Made by a program: the position numbers and the translations under genes
Shown here: positions 1-9,938 of the stretch, in pieces
Position numbering within the stretch: the stretch's first letter is position 1
Layout of the letters: every line of letters starts with the position of its first letter
NCBI GenBank assembly: GCA_963930775.1
Contig: OZ005689.1
Span: forward strand, 32,907,235 to 32,971,234
Source: Cliona cf. orientalis
Taxonomy: Eukaryota > Porifera > Demospongiae > Clionaida > Clionaidae
Reading direction: 5' to 3'
DNA: 64,000 bases
The notes under the pieces: generated by a model
Told to the model about the DNA's origin: nothing
The model's input: only the letters and a program-made list of their open reading frames with translations
Databases searched by the model: none

Positions 1-34
1 TTAGTACATATTTAGATACTTGTCAAATCAAATA

Positions 35-717
35 TGTGACCCTCCACGAGGAAACCAATCATAATGCGCTGGATATCAATCTGAGATACAGGCCAAATAG
101 TTGCCCAAGGTGATAATTATCGTTTTTCACTTTTTGATACAGATCGATAGAGGAACCATTCCTCTACACAACAAAATCTGCTTCGTAGCTTCTAGAAAGC
201 TATACTTACCGAGTTATGGCTCGAAGTCGGCCGTGTAGCTAACATTGATCGTCCATGATACGAAGCCATTGCCATAGTTGCAGCTAGGCAAGCACGGCAG
301 CTGCACAGAAAAACCTCTCCATTTACTTCTTTCTTCGATTTTGTATACTAACTATCTATAGACACGTTTATCTTTTCGTTCTTTTCCATCGAAACGCCGG
401 CTGCCACTCTCTTTCCAACGTTTTAGCAGCCATCTGGCTCTTTGACTTATTGGGTGGGGCCACGTATTTACCATAAACGGCGAATATACAGACTTCCGCG
501 TGCAACGTACGTAGCACTGTTCATTGCAATTTTTTTGCAATACTTGAGTACGGGCGATCCGGGTATATTTTTGCTCATATCTCCATGACTACATGGGCTA
601 GAGACTTCAAATTTGCTGGAGCAATAGTTCAAAGGTTGTAGTTGGTAATGGTAATGGTGGCCTTAACTCAAAATGTTTTTCCATGCATTATGCTTGGTTT
701 CCTCGTGGAGTGTCACA
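35..717. repeat. MITE-Q, 0.68-kb inverted-repeat element
   Basis: The left end (TGTGACCCTCCACGAGGAAA) is repeated in inverted orientation at the right end, where TTTCCTCGTGGAGTGTCACA closes at 717. The arms match for roughly 35 bp with a few differences. I see no credible coding sequence inside. The right end abuts the next element (MITE-A) without a gap. The TGTGAC tip is shared with the other MITE families of this window. Confidence 0.7.
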
Positions 718-1792
718 TGTGACAGGATATAAGAAAAGGGACCACTTTGTGCATTTCCCGAATTTTCATTATAAAACACTGATATCTCTGGAACCATAGC
801 AGCTATGAACTTCAAACCTGGCATGAATATTCTTACATCATGCTGCTACACTCACTGCAAATCGCGAGCCCCACCCACATCCGGTGTGGGCGGGGCGAGC
901 GGCCGCGTCGATCTCGTTCGAAAATGGCCATTTTTTATGCCTCACTTTGGCGGCTCACTGCTCGGTATAGGACGCTTGCTGCAGCTTCTAACGTTGAATC
1001 TGTGAAGTAGAAGGCTCATAATGCCAAGTGGGAAGCCTGGAGCTCTTGAGGCCTTGAAATGTGACCAGATCTGGGAAAACCCAGCATATCGCGAGAACGC
1101 GCAAACAGCGCAATGCGCGCTTTTTAGTACATCAGGTCAAAAAATGTCGAAGTCGACTTTTTGTCATATTCATATCAAAGAACCTTTCTACTAACCTTTG
1201 CCACCACCTACGGAGGGTAAACGTAAGCTACCAAGGCGAAATAAGCCTTCATTTTGACCTACCTAGTCTACACGGCAGCCGTACACGGAGCCCGTTGCTA
1301 TGGGCGCTAATTATAATTCTCTACCTAGGATACAGCTAGATTCATCAAACTACTGTACGTTCGCTCACCTTTTTAGCTTCTTGGGCATCTAAGAACAATC
1401 GTCTGTCGTCAACGAAATTCAACTCTTGCTCGATCTTTACATTCATTTCGAACGGCTCCGCCCAGGTCCAATTAATTGATTTCCGGGTCACGCGTAGTAT
1501 GCGGAAACGCCATACGCATGCATAGCAACATCTTTAGACCGTAATTTCTCGATTATTGGGGGTGTGGCGCGATCACAAAGCGCTGTATCTCCACAATGAA
1601 GCACACAGTCGCTCTGAAACTTGAACGCGGGTTAGCCCTATGGTAGAGCTTATCAAATATGTAGCTAACTAAAAAATCATAAAATTCACTATATGCCGGG
1701 TTTTCCCAGATACGGTCACAAATTATGAGTTTGAAAAATGGCAAAAAAACGTGTTTTGCGCGAAGTGGTCCCTTTTCTCATATCCTACCACA
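718..1792. repeat. MITE-A copy 1, interrupted by MITE-B
   Basis: The ends TGTGACAGGATATAAGAAAA (718) and CTCATATCCTACCACA (to 1792) form terminal inverted repeats. The body matches the copy at 4983-5407: the GC-rich block near 870-905, TTTTTATGCCTCACTTTGG near 934, and the TCTAACGTTGAAT block near 988. At 1060 the homology stops for MITE-B and resumes at about 1721. It is non-coding. Confidence 0.75.
1060..1720. repeat. MITE-B copy 1, inserted in MITE-A
   Basis: Terminal inverted repeats run from TGTGACCAGATCTGGGAAAA at 1060 to TTTTCCCAGATACGGTCACA at 1720. The 661-bp body matches the copies at 4914, 13109 and the split copy at 17254/20541, with shared blocks such as the Ile-like stretch CCCGTTGCTATGGGCG and GGGGTGTGGCGCGATC. 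It has no coding capacity and must have been mobilised in trans, if it is a DNA transposon derivative. Confidence 0.75.
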
Positions 1793-1799
1793 TATAGTA

Positions 1800-2845
1800 T
1801 AATTTGTAAGATAGCCAGTACTGCAGCCCTCTCGAATGGAAGATGATGCACGTCCACGTCGGCTACAATACTCGCCAATCAACTGCGATGCCAGCTCGAG
1901 CCGAAAATCTTTGATTGTGATCTTGGATTCATTGGCAGTGTGGTGCTTCATCAGTATGAAGATGTTGGTGATGGACACGTCCAGTAAGTAATAATTATAC
2001 GGTAGTAGCCTCTTAGTTGATCCCCTCTATCCACTCCACTCATGTAGGTATCGTACATAATGATGGACTGAGGACACGGCACTGGAATCTGTGATACATC
2101 TTGTGTACCTCGAAGGACGGTTCCCGAGTCATCTGGTCATCTGGTCATGTGGTTGGCAGTTGGTGGCCATGGCAATAACTAACTACCCTCCGGTCAAGCC
2201 AACACTTTGCCCTTCTGAACTGTTACGGATTCTCCTCTGCAAGTAGTAGATAGTAGGTGATAATGATATTCATGAATAATTGACTTTTGTATACCTGTTT
2301 TTCAGTTTGACCTTCAGCTGCTCCAGGAAGCCTCTATGATCCTTTCTCACAGTTCCACACGCATACACACCATCCTCCACCAACTCTGTCATCAGCTGCT
2401 CACTTGTGAAAAAGCTGTCGAGGTATAAGTGACAGCTTGGTAAGGGTCTTGACTACTTTAATTCCAAGTTTTTCTTGGGCGAGGATCCCTTTCCACAGTA
2501 AATGTCCAACTTGGAAAAGTACCCGGTCTGAGTATCACCCAAGACCTACCTTGATCCCACGCTTTATGGTTTTTTTTTTCAGCATGTATTGCTATAGTGA
2601 TGATCTGCCTTGGAATTTAATCATCACTTTGTCGACTGCGACCTCGTGAGCATGATAGGCTTCTGTAAACTTGGCAGAAAGGTGGTCAATGACCAGGCGG
2701 ACTTTTCCAAGGCAGTCATGTCCTGTAGAGCCTCGTGGTTGCAGAGTTGAGTTATCAACAAAGTGAACGTACCTCGAGATCTCTAGGAATCGATCTCTTG
2801 GTATTCGATCTGCAATGGGAGTGTAGTGCAGGTAACTTTAAAAAA
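1800..2845 (-). pseudogene. piggyBac-like transposase, C-terminal two thirds (decayed)
   Basis: Read on the minus strand, this encodes the catalytic part of a piggyBac-family transposase, a DDE enzyme that cuts and pastes at TTAA. Recognisable blocks in order are YTPIADRIPRDRFLEISRYV (from about 2825), VDKVMIKFQGRSSL (about 2640-2600), LDSFFTSEQL (about 2420), a YDTYMSGVDRGDQLR block (about 2050-2010) and SITNIFILMKHH with an RLELASQLIGEY tail (1978-1860). Several frameshifts and stops separate the blocks, so it is not functional. The N-terminal exon of the same gene lies at 4171-4632 and is cut off by a LINE. No piggyBac ends or TTAA duplication were located with confidence. Confidence 0.8.
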
Positions 2846-4170
2846 AATTTTTACTTTTGCTTAATTTAGCATTAATGCATGGATGTACAAAAACGCTTAT
2901 ATTAATATGCACACCCAGTACAGAACACAAAAACAAATAATATGGCTAAGTGCAATAGTAATTAACTAATAAAGGTGATGATACAGATGATACAAGTGAT
3001 ATTTAAAACTACCTATGCTAGTACAAGAAACAATATCAGAGGTAAGCAAGTTCCACTCACTGATAGTACATGGAAAAAAGTTTAGAAATTGTGAGTGACC
3101 TGGTATATTCCAAACCTGCCTTGGATGAATATGCCTTATTGCATATGCATGAATTCTTTGGTTGGTGGGATTAGCTGGAGATTTGCATTGTTTTCAATTA
3201 GTTTGTACAACTGACACAGTCTCAGGGCTTTTCGTCTTGTTTCCAGCTGTGGGATTCGAAGAATTTCTAGCATGTCAACATGCTCTGTCTGCCAGTTTTT
3301 TAAACAAACTTTACAGGCAAATTTCTGAATATTCTCCAGAAGGCTTCAGTCTCTTATGAGGTAAGGGTCCCATACTTCACTAGCATATTCAAGGTTAGGT
3401 TAGGTCTAATAAGTGTTAGTGTTAGATACAGGATTCTGATGGTAGATGGATCAGCACAGTTATAAAATTGTCAGAAGAGTAGTCCAACTAGCCTCCTGGC
3501 TTTAGAGCAAACCTGTTTAATGTGGTCAGTCCAAGTGAGGTCGCACTTGATTAATAGGCCAAGGTATTTAGGTATTTGAAAGATTCCACTCTCTCCAACT
3601 GAGAACCTAGTAAAAGATTTGTGCCATAGTTTTACACTAAAGGAGAGATGACTCAGAAGGCTCCATACACCCAGTATATCTATATCTTTTTGTAGCTACA
3701 TCTTTTTGTAGGAGAGCGTAATCATTTCTAGAAAGAATTGGACGGTAGAGGAGTATATATCGTCAGCATAAAGTACTAACTTCGATAATCTCAAATCATT
3801 GATATCATTGATGTAGATCAGAAAGAGTAAAGGACCAATGACGGAGCCCTGTGGTACACCTGATATGATTGGCAGTGGGGTCGAGATTTCACCATTCAGG
3901 ACAACTGACTGATGCCTGTTCGTCAGGTAGTCTGTGATCCAGGAGATGAGGTGTTCATTCAGACCTATCGCTTCTAGTTTAGTAATGAGTTACCTGTGAG
4001 ATACAGAATCGAAGGCCTTGGTCAAATCAAAAAATATAATAGCAATTTCATGGCCCTTTTCCGTTTCATCCAGCCAGTCTTCAACTACAGATAGAAGAGC
4101 ATGTGTGGTAGACCTTCCTGGCATGGAACCCCATTGGTTTGGAGCCAATGGATAAGAAATCTCCAGGTAC
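2842..4170 (-). pseudogene. 5'-truncated LINE reverse transcriptase (CR1/L2/Jockey-like), inserted in piggyBac gene
   Basis: The minus strand reads, with frameshifts, as the C-terminal half of a non-LTR retrotransposon RT. The order is FDLTKAFDSVSHR (about 4030), [16 protein letters not shown] (about 3950-3900), [19 protein letters not shown] (about 3865-3810), the catalytic LVLYADDI (about 3785-3760), YLGLLIKCDLTW (about 3560), CSKARRLVGLL (about 3510), a YASEVWDP-like block (3385-3365) and a typical end near 2964. No endonuclease domain is present, so the copy is 5'-truncated as expected for target-primed insertion. An A/T-rich tract at 2838-2850 marks the 3' end. The clade is a guess from the RT wording; the RT identity is firm. 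Confidence 0.8.
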
Positions 4171-4632
4171 TCGCTCTTCTTCCACTAGTCCTTCACTGCA
4201 GATAACTGGTTGATTCTGATGTGGATCGAGAACCCCAAAAAAGACTTCATCCAGGTAGCAAACTTTTCATTTCCCATAACCTACTCTGCATAATCATTGC
4301 TTTCTGTTACCATCAACTTCATCTGATCATCATTGAAGAACAAAGACCTCTCTGGGGGACTCGGAAATCGCTGTTGCTGGACCCACTGGTGAGGTGAATG
4401 GTGAATGGCTGGTGTCAGTATACCTGTCCATGTTACAGGTGGGGATGGAGAGTTGGACATAGTAGACGGAACCGGTAAGGGTGGTAATGGTGGTGCTGGT
4501 GTGCTGGGGGACAACAGGAGTGGAGACCTTGGTGGTGGCAGCATCAGTTTCATCCTCATCCAGTTCCAAGTCAGAAAACTCGTCATCAGAGCCCTCCATG
4601 ACCGGTTCATGGGGGTCATCATAGTCCCACAT
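4171..4632 (-). pseudogene. piggyBac-like transposase, N-terminal part
   Basis: From the ATG at 4632 the minus strand encodes an acidic N-terminus (MWDYDDPHEPVMEGSDDEF, then LELDEDETD), which is common ahead of piggyBac catalytic domains. A frameshift then leads to LFFNDDQMKLMVTESNDYAE (about 4340-4281), followed by TWMKSFLGFSI and a WKKSEYL block. The natural continuation, LHYTPIADRI, is found 1.3 kb away at about 2840. The separation is exactly the LINE. Upstream, 4640-4913 holds nothing I recognise; it may be the 5' untranslated end of the element. Confidence 0.75.
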
Positions 4633-4913
4633 CCTCCAGTATAGCTTCCAGCACCTCAGCAGTGTAGTCTCTCAGTCACACTTCTAGCGCTTCTATAGTC
4701 AGTTTATAGGTAAGTAGTTAGCGTTTTTGCATGATAGTATTGTAGTGCAGGCGGTAGCGTGTATGGCTATAATTGTGTTATTTTTCATATAATTTTGTGG
4801 AATAAACTTCTATGAATAGTGGTACAGTAATACTAACCTCGACTATTGTGGTTTATCGTCGATGGAAAGATCGTCTCCGCCCTGGCCTCTAGTGAGATAT
4901 CGTCGCGACTATA

Positions 4914-6013
4914 TGTGACCGAATCTGAGAAAACCCACCATAATATTCATCAATCTATGAAATTTTAGTTAGCTGTATTATTTGTGGTAGGATCTGAGAA
5001 AAGGGGTAATTTCGCGCGCAGGCCGAATTTTCGTTTTAAATCGCGCATATCTTCAAGGCTGTAGTAGCTACAATCTTCAAACCTGGTACAATGAATGATT
5101 CTCCAATCATTGCTCTACACTCGCTGAAAAATTCGTGCCACGCCTACTTCCGGTATGGGCGTGGCGATCGCCGGTATTGCATGCGGTCGAAAATCGGCCG
5201 TTTTATGCCTCACTTTGGAGCTCCACCATTTCAGGTAAGAACATAGCTAGGCTTTCTAACGTTGGATTTCTTTAGTAGAAGGGCTGCGGGTGCTTATAAA
5301 CCAAGAACAAAGCCCATGGCTCTTGATATCTTTGAGTGGTGGCAAGTTGAAAAATGTCAAAATTTAGCGTTTTGTGCGAAATTACCCCTTTCTCAGATCC
5401 TATCACATTTGGATAGCTGTATCATAGGGCTAACCTGCCTCCAAGTGTGAGACACATCACGCGCTTGGCTGTGGAGCTAGAGCACTTTGTTTGCGATTGC
5501 GCCACATCCTCAATAATGGAGAAATTATGGTTTCAAGGCGTTGCTATGCACGCGTACAGCGTATCCGTATACTACGCGTAACCCGGAAATCAATTAAATG
5601 GCCATGGGCGTAGCTGTTCGAAATGAACGTAAAGATCGAGCAAGGGTCGGATTTCGATGTTGAAAACAGTCACCGATTGTTCTTAGATGCCCAAGAAGCT
5701 AAAAAAGTGAGCGAACATACAGTAGTTCGATAAATCTAGCTGTATCTAGGCAGAGAATTCTAATTACCGCCCATAGCAACGGGCTTCGTGTGCGGCAGCC
5801 GTACTAACTAGGTAGGTCAAAATGAAGGCTTATTTCGCCTTGGTAACTTACATTTACCCTCCGTAGGCGGTGGCAACAGTTAGTAGAAGGGTTCCTTGAC
5901 ATAAATATGACAAAAACTGGACTTTGATATTGTTTGACTGTTGATACTAAAAACGTGCATTGCGCCATATGCGCGTTTTAACAATACGCTGGGTTTTCTC
6001 AGATCCGGTCATA
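4914..6013. repeat. MITE-B copy 2, interrupted by MITE-A
   Basis: It starts TGTGACCGAATCTGAGAAAA (4914) and ends TTTTCTCAGATCCGGTCATA (6013). The internal sequence after the MITE-A insertion matches the other MITE-B copies, including the CGCCACATCCTCAATAATGG and TTATTTCGCCTTGGTAACTT stretches. The flanks show a possible TATA duplication. Confidence 0.75.
4983..5407. repeat. MITE-A copy 2 (425 bp), inserted in MITE-B
   Basis: TGTGGTAGGATCTGAGAAAA at 4983 and TTTCTCAGATCCTATCACA ending at 5407 are terminal inverted repeats of more than 20 bp. The body contains the GCCACGCCTACTTCCGGTAT block shared with the copies at 718, 21369 and, in part, 42302. This is the cleanest copy and defines the family length. 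Confidence 0.8.
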
Positions 6014-6054
6014 TATGGCGCTATGCAGCTGACGCATTTTTGCGTCTCCAGCCC

Positions 6055-6518
6055 TTAACAGCATGCACGCGCATGACGCAATAATGTATCCCTCGGCACT
6101 AATTGGTTAAGACCCCCTGTGATTGAGGGAAAGTGGTTTATAGACAACAGAGACAAGTCTGATAATCTACCTACAGTGCATAGAGCCATCAAGGTAGCTG
6201 TTTTGTGAAGATCTTTCAGAGATAATTCTGGAATATGACCCAGTGACCTCAGATAATCCAGAACCATACCGACCTACCAGGTCGTGGTGTATCTCGGTAA
6301 GGGTGGTCCTTTTACTAAATACACCCTTCATTAATCTGCTCCCTAGTGGGTGTTTTTCCATATCGAAACCATCCACCTTTGAGGAAATAGCCGAGCGATA
6401 AATGTTGAGGGATCTGTACTGGTGACCCGCATGGAACTGCGAAGCCAGAAATGACAAGATTGACTCTATAGAGGTAGAAATTGGATTGATTAATTTCTGG
6501 TTGCACCATAACTCCCAC
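6055..6518 (-). pseudogene. DIRS tyrosine recombinase, N-terminal core only
   Basis: Two overlapping minus-strand frames encode MSFLASQFHAGHQYRSLNIY and a MEKHPLGSRLMKGVFS block, then SLKDLHKTATLMALCTVGRL followed by SDLSLLSI. This is the core-binding region and the start of the catalytic domain, with the first conserved Arg in VGRLSDL. A frameshift near 6250 joins the two frames. The later H-x-x-R and catalytic Tyr are absent because the sequence ends near 6055, so this recombinase is dead. Confidence 0.7.
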
Positions 6519-6784
6519 TTTCTCCAGGATGAATCATAGTTCTTATTGGTAGAGTCTCCGCGAGACGAGATGAGCTCTCTAGCCTCAGTTGAAATGCTTT
6601 GGTATGGGATTGCCTGAAATATGCGAAGCGACCAGTTGAACTGGAGCTGTGGGTGATGGAATTCCCATATTGGCTGTGGGGAGCATTAGATCTGGTATCT
6701 GACGTAATAGTCGAGGGTGGTCCATGCATAGGGGCATTATCATTGGAAACCAACGCTGAGTTGTCCATGATGGTGTCAGTATCA

Positions 6785-8420
6785 CTATTGTAGCTCTCTG
6801 CATGATTTCAGGCTTCGTTGAATGAGACACCAAGGGAGGTTGGCATACCTGTGAATCTGTGACCAGTCCTGTAGAAATGCATCCGTGGCCTGCGCCATTG
6901 GTTCTGGCTTCCAGGAGTAAAACCAGAGTAGGATTGACAGTCGGGTTGCAAACATATCCATGTGGAGTGGGCCGTAGTGCTCCACAATCTGTGAGAAATT
7001 GTTGGATTCAGTCTCCAATCTGTCCGATCCCAGTCTAGACATTGTGTCTGCTGTGTGGTTGTCCACTCCTGCTATATGACGAGCTTGAATTATGATGTCC
7101 TACTGCAATGCTCACGTCCATAATCTGATGGCAATCGAAGCCAGCTCTGAAGATCTTGTGCCTCCCATGTGGTTGATATAGGCCACTGCACTGAAATTAT
7201 CCAGCCATATCAGCACCGTATGTTCTCCTTTCCTTGGCAAAACGCTTGCACTGCATTCCACGCCCCCAAGAGTTCCCGACAATTGGGTGTGCAAACTCTG
7301 CTCTGCTTGAGTCCATGCTCCCCTGATGTGGACTCCCTGGCTTGTAGCCCCCCAGCCAAGCAGAGATGCATCTGTATAAATGATGAGGTCTGGATGGGGT
7401 GTCCGGATTGGTTTCCCATTGTGGCTTGTCAAACACTGGCACCACCATTGTAGCTCCACCCTCGATGGCTGTGATAGGAAGATCCGGTGATTGTACCCTC
7501 CTTGTGCTACCTCGTTGTTCTCGTCTATCTGCAGACTGTGGTAGTGCAATGGGGCTGGTGTTATCGCCGGGATACATGGACTCAGGATTCCCACCATTCT
7601 CGCTAATTGGTGTGCTGCAGTCTCCTGGCATTGCAACAGCGACTCTGCTTCCTTGAATTGAACACCTTCAGGAAGTTCTCGTGAGATAGTACTATCTTCA
7701 TGGACCAGAAAAGCCAGGAATTCGATCTGTTGAGTTTGATCGACTATTGACTTTTTGTAGTTGATGAGGACACCTAAATATATATTGCAGGATATCCAGG
7801 GTGAGAATGAGATGTGTGGTTGCCTTCCCCTTTGCATCCGCCATTATCAGAACATCGTCGATGTATATGAATAGACTAACTCCTTTCTGGCGAAGAAAGG
7901 CCGCCACTGGCTTTAGGAGCTTTGTGAACGTCCTGGGAGCACTGGACAAACCGAAGGGGAGGCATGTGAATTTGTAGGGCTTGTCCTTCCACCAAATCCT
8001 GAGGAGGTCCAGTGATTTGGGGTGAATGGGTACCGAATAATAGGCCTCCTTAAATCTACCTTCACCATCCAATCGTTGGATAGGAGGATATCCTGTAACT
8101 GTTGACCATCTTGAAGTGGACGTGGGTATATAGTGATTCAATCCTTTCGAATTGATTGATGATTCTCCTGTTTTCTTAGGAATAGTGAAGATATGGGAGT
8201 AAAACCCGGTAAGATGAGGTTCGGCCGGAACTAGAATACCCCTTTGCACTAGCTTGCTGAGCTCTTCGGCTGCAGATTGACTCATACTGGTTAATGACTT
8301 CGAAGCGGGATGAATCGACAATGGTGGTGGATTTAATAGGGGAATCTCGTAGTCCTCGGAAGTGTTCAGAATCCAGTTGCTCTCTGTTAGCTTGGACCAA
8401 TTCTATGAGAAATACTTTTG
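6785..8420 (-). pseudogene. DIRS reverse transcriptase-RNase H
   Basis: On the minus strand the RT begins near 8400. It includes LVQRGILVPAEP (about 8250), YSHIFTIPKKTGE, LPFGLSSAPRTFTKLLKPVA (about 7960-7900) and the catalytic SLFIYIDDVLIMAD (about 7870). After a frameshift near 7750, the RNase H follows with IIYTDASLLGWGATSQG (about 7390-7340), DNFSAVAYINHMGG (about 7200) and, in 7066-6785, DTMSRLGS and LHMDMFATRLS, a wording typical of DIRS pol. RNase H position YTDAS supplies the first catalytic Asp. At least three frame changes make it a pseudogene. Confidence 0.8.
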
Positions 8421-8520
8421 TGTCATCTCATGTGGAACGTTGACTATTGTAAATTCTCCCAGTGTGTTGGATCCCAACTAGGGATGATGCTTGGGTCTTG
8501 TCGTTGCTGTTATTGTAAAG

Positions 8521-8537
8521 AGGGGGGGGGGGGGGGC
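8521..8537. repeat. poly-G tract
   Basis: An uninterrupted run of about 16 G lies in the gap between the DIRS gag and pol pieces, next to a G/A-rich stretch to 8565. No gene is seen in 8425-8550. Confidence 0.9.
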
Positions 8538-8554
8538 GGGATATAGATGAGGGG

Positions 8555-9242
8555 AGGAGGGGAACGTCTAGCTGACTGGATTCCAGTCTTTGTCATTTGT
8601 TTGGTGGGCGTACTTTTTGGGGGCAGCACTGGTCTGTCGATCAGTCTTGCTCCACTTCATGTTGCTCGCTCCTCGTTTGTGGTACGGGTTGTACTCAGAG
8701 GAGGTTCGACAGGGTCAAAAGGTCACAATTAGCTAATCACGTGCTCCCATATGTTTGTATGGGAGTATTAATTTCTCCGCTGTACCCCAGCTATCCTGCT
8801 ACGAAAGTATCTCTATCATGTTTTTCGTCGTGTCTAATACTAGTTCGAGCCCTGTACCCTTCGTGAACGATTTTCTAGGCTACCATATGGCTGACCTTTG
8901 TGACCTTGAACAGCAAGGCAAGCTGCTGTAGCGAGAATGATGGCATAGAAAAGCCACCGATTACTTCTAAAATGTCTGTCATCATCCGCCTTGGAGAAAG
9001 CAGCGCCTGTCACCATGATAAATCAGGACTGTCTAAATTCGGGGTCAAAGTACAAGAATGCTCGTTAACGGAGGGTTATTGCTGACCTCTTTGCTGGGGA
9101 GTTGCTGAGTCGAAAAAGACTGAGGATGAGCTGGCTAGACTTTTTTTAGCATCCACACTTTCCTTGACTTTCTTGCAAAACTTAGGGCCAAATAAGGTTC
9201 CATTCGCTGGAAACTCCTCTTCCGCCATGGGAACTAGTTATT
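8555..9242 (-). pseudogene. DIRS gag-like protein, C-terminal part
   Basis: Reading down from 9242 on the minus strand gives LVPMAEEEFPANGTLFGPKF, then CKKVKESVDAKKSLASSSS (to about 9120). After a disrupted middle comes a basic tail with NPYHKRGASNMKWSKTD (about 8690-8640) ending near 8555. The first block continues the 13774-14050 fragment with about one codon missing at the MITE-B junction. The middle (8713-8913) is another short inverted-repeat insert. Confidence 0.65.
8713..8913. repeat. possible short MITE in DIRS gag
   Basis: The stretch starts AGGTCACAATTAGCTAAT (8720 region) and ends with CATATGGCTGACCTTTGTGA. A CATATG box and an AAGGTCACA box recur in inverted order near the two ends. 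The inverted similarity is imperfect and no target duplication is clear. Confidence 0.35.
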
Positions 9243-9251
9243 TGTGACCGG

Positions 9252-9375
9252 TGTCACAGTAATTCTGACACCCCCCCTTTTCGGCACCCCCGTGCAAGAT
9301 ATCCTAGGATGCTTTGCTCCCCCGTGCTATATATCCTTAGGATTTACGGTATCCTCAACGGTACCCCTTGGGAAA
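9252..9375. repeat. Ginger1 left terminal region
   Basis: TGTCACAGTA is followed by alternating C-runs and ATATCCTAGGAT boxes (9299-9310, variant at 9330-9345). These are inverted relative to the G-runs and ATCCTAGGATAT boxes of the right end. The inverted repeat is imperfect, about 100-200 bp. Confidence 0.75.
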
Positions 9376-9526
9376 TATTGCACCCCGCGTCTCGGTCTCG
9401 CGTAGCGCCAGCGCCGATCGAGGTTAATTGTACCATAGATAGTAGAAAGGGTAAAGTGATTGTACAAAGATCTTCAGGTGGATAGCTAATTGCGCTTTTT
9501 GCCACCTAGTTGAAGGACAGGACGGG
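9376..9526. other. Ginger1 5' non-coding stretch
   Basis: This stretch lies between the terminal repeat and the TATA box. I see no coding signal or repeat in it. Confidence 0.5.
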
Positions 9527-9536
9527 TATATAAAGG
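9527..9536 (+). promoter_or_regulatory. TATA box of the Ginger1 gene
   Basis: TATATAAAGG lies about 250 bp inside the left end and about 30 bp ahead of the first ATG region (9559). This spacing suits a core promoter whose transcript starts near 9558. Confidence 0.6.
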
Positions 9537-9599
9537 CACCAAGACTAGCTGAAAGTCATGCAGTATCAAGAAAAGACAGCCACCATCAACGCCGACCTT

Positions 9600-9938
9600 A
9601 GAAGAGATCATCATCGCCATCATCAACGCCGACTGAAGATACATAATCGCCGCCGAGGAGGACAGCCACCATCAACGCCGACAGAGAGACATCATCGCCA
9701 AGGAGGACAGCCATCATCAACGCCGACAGAGAGACATCATCGCCAAGGAGGACAGCCATCATCAACGCCGACAGAGAGACACCATCGCCAAGGAGGACAG
9801 CCATCATCAACGCCGACTGAAGATACATAATCGCCGAGGAGGACAGCCATCATCAACGCCGACAGAGAGACATCATCGCCAAGGAGGACAGCCATCATCA
9901 ACGCTGACAGAGAGACACCATCGCCAAGGAGGACAGCC
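9600..9938 (+). repeat. 45-bp minisatellite in the Ginger1 leader
   Basis: About seven units of 45 bp, the clearest being at about 9668, 9713, 9758 and 9803 and again from 9848, repeat a CATCATCAACGCCGAC core followed by AGAGAGACATCATCGCC. Because 45 is divisible by three, the array is open on the plus strand (GGQPSSTPTERHHRQ repeated) until a TAA at 9828-9830, and it is also largely open on the minus strand. It probably forms a transcribed leader rather than a conserved domain. Confidence 0.8.

Noticed and set aside
9600..9938. Regular repeats resembling a CRISPR array
   Set aside because: The 45-bp units are contiguous with no variable spacers, and they lie in a eukaryotic transposon. It is a minisatellite.
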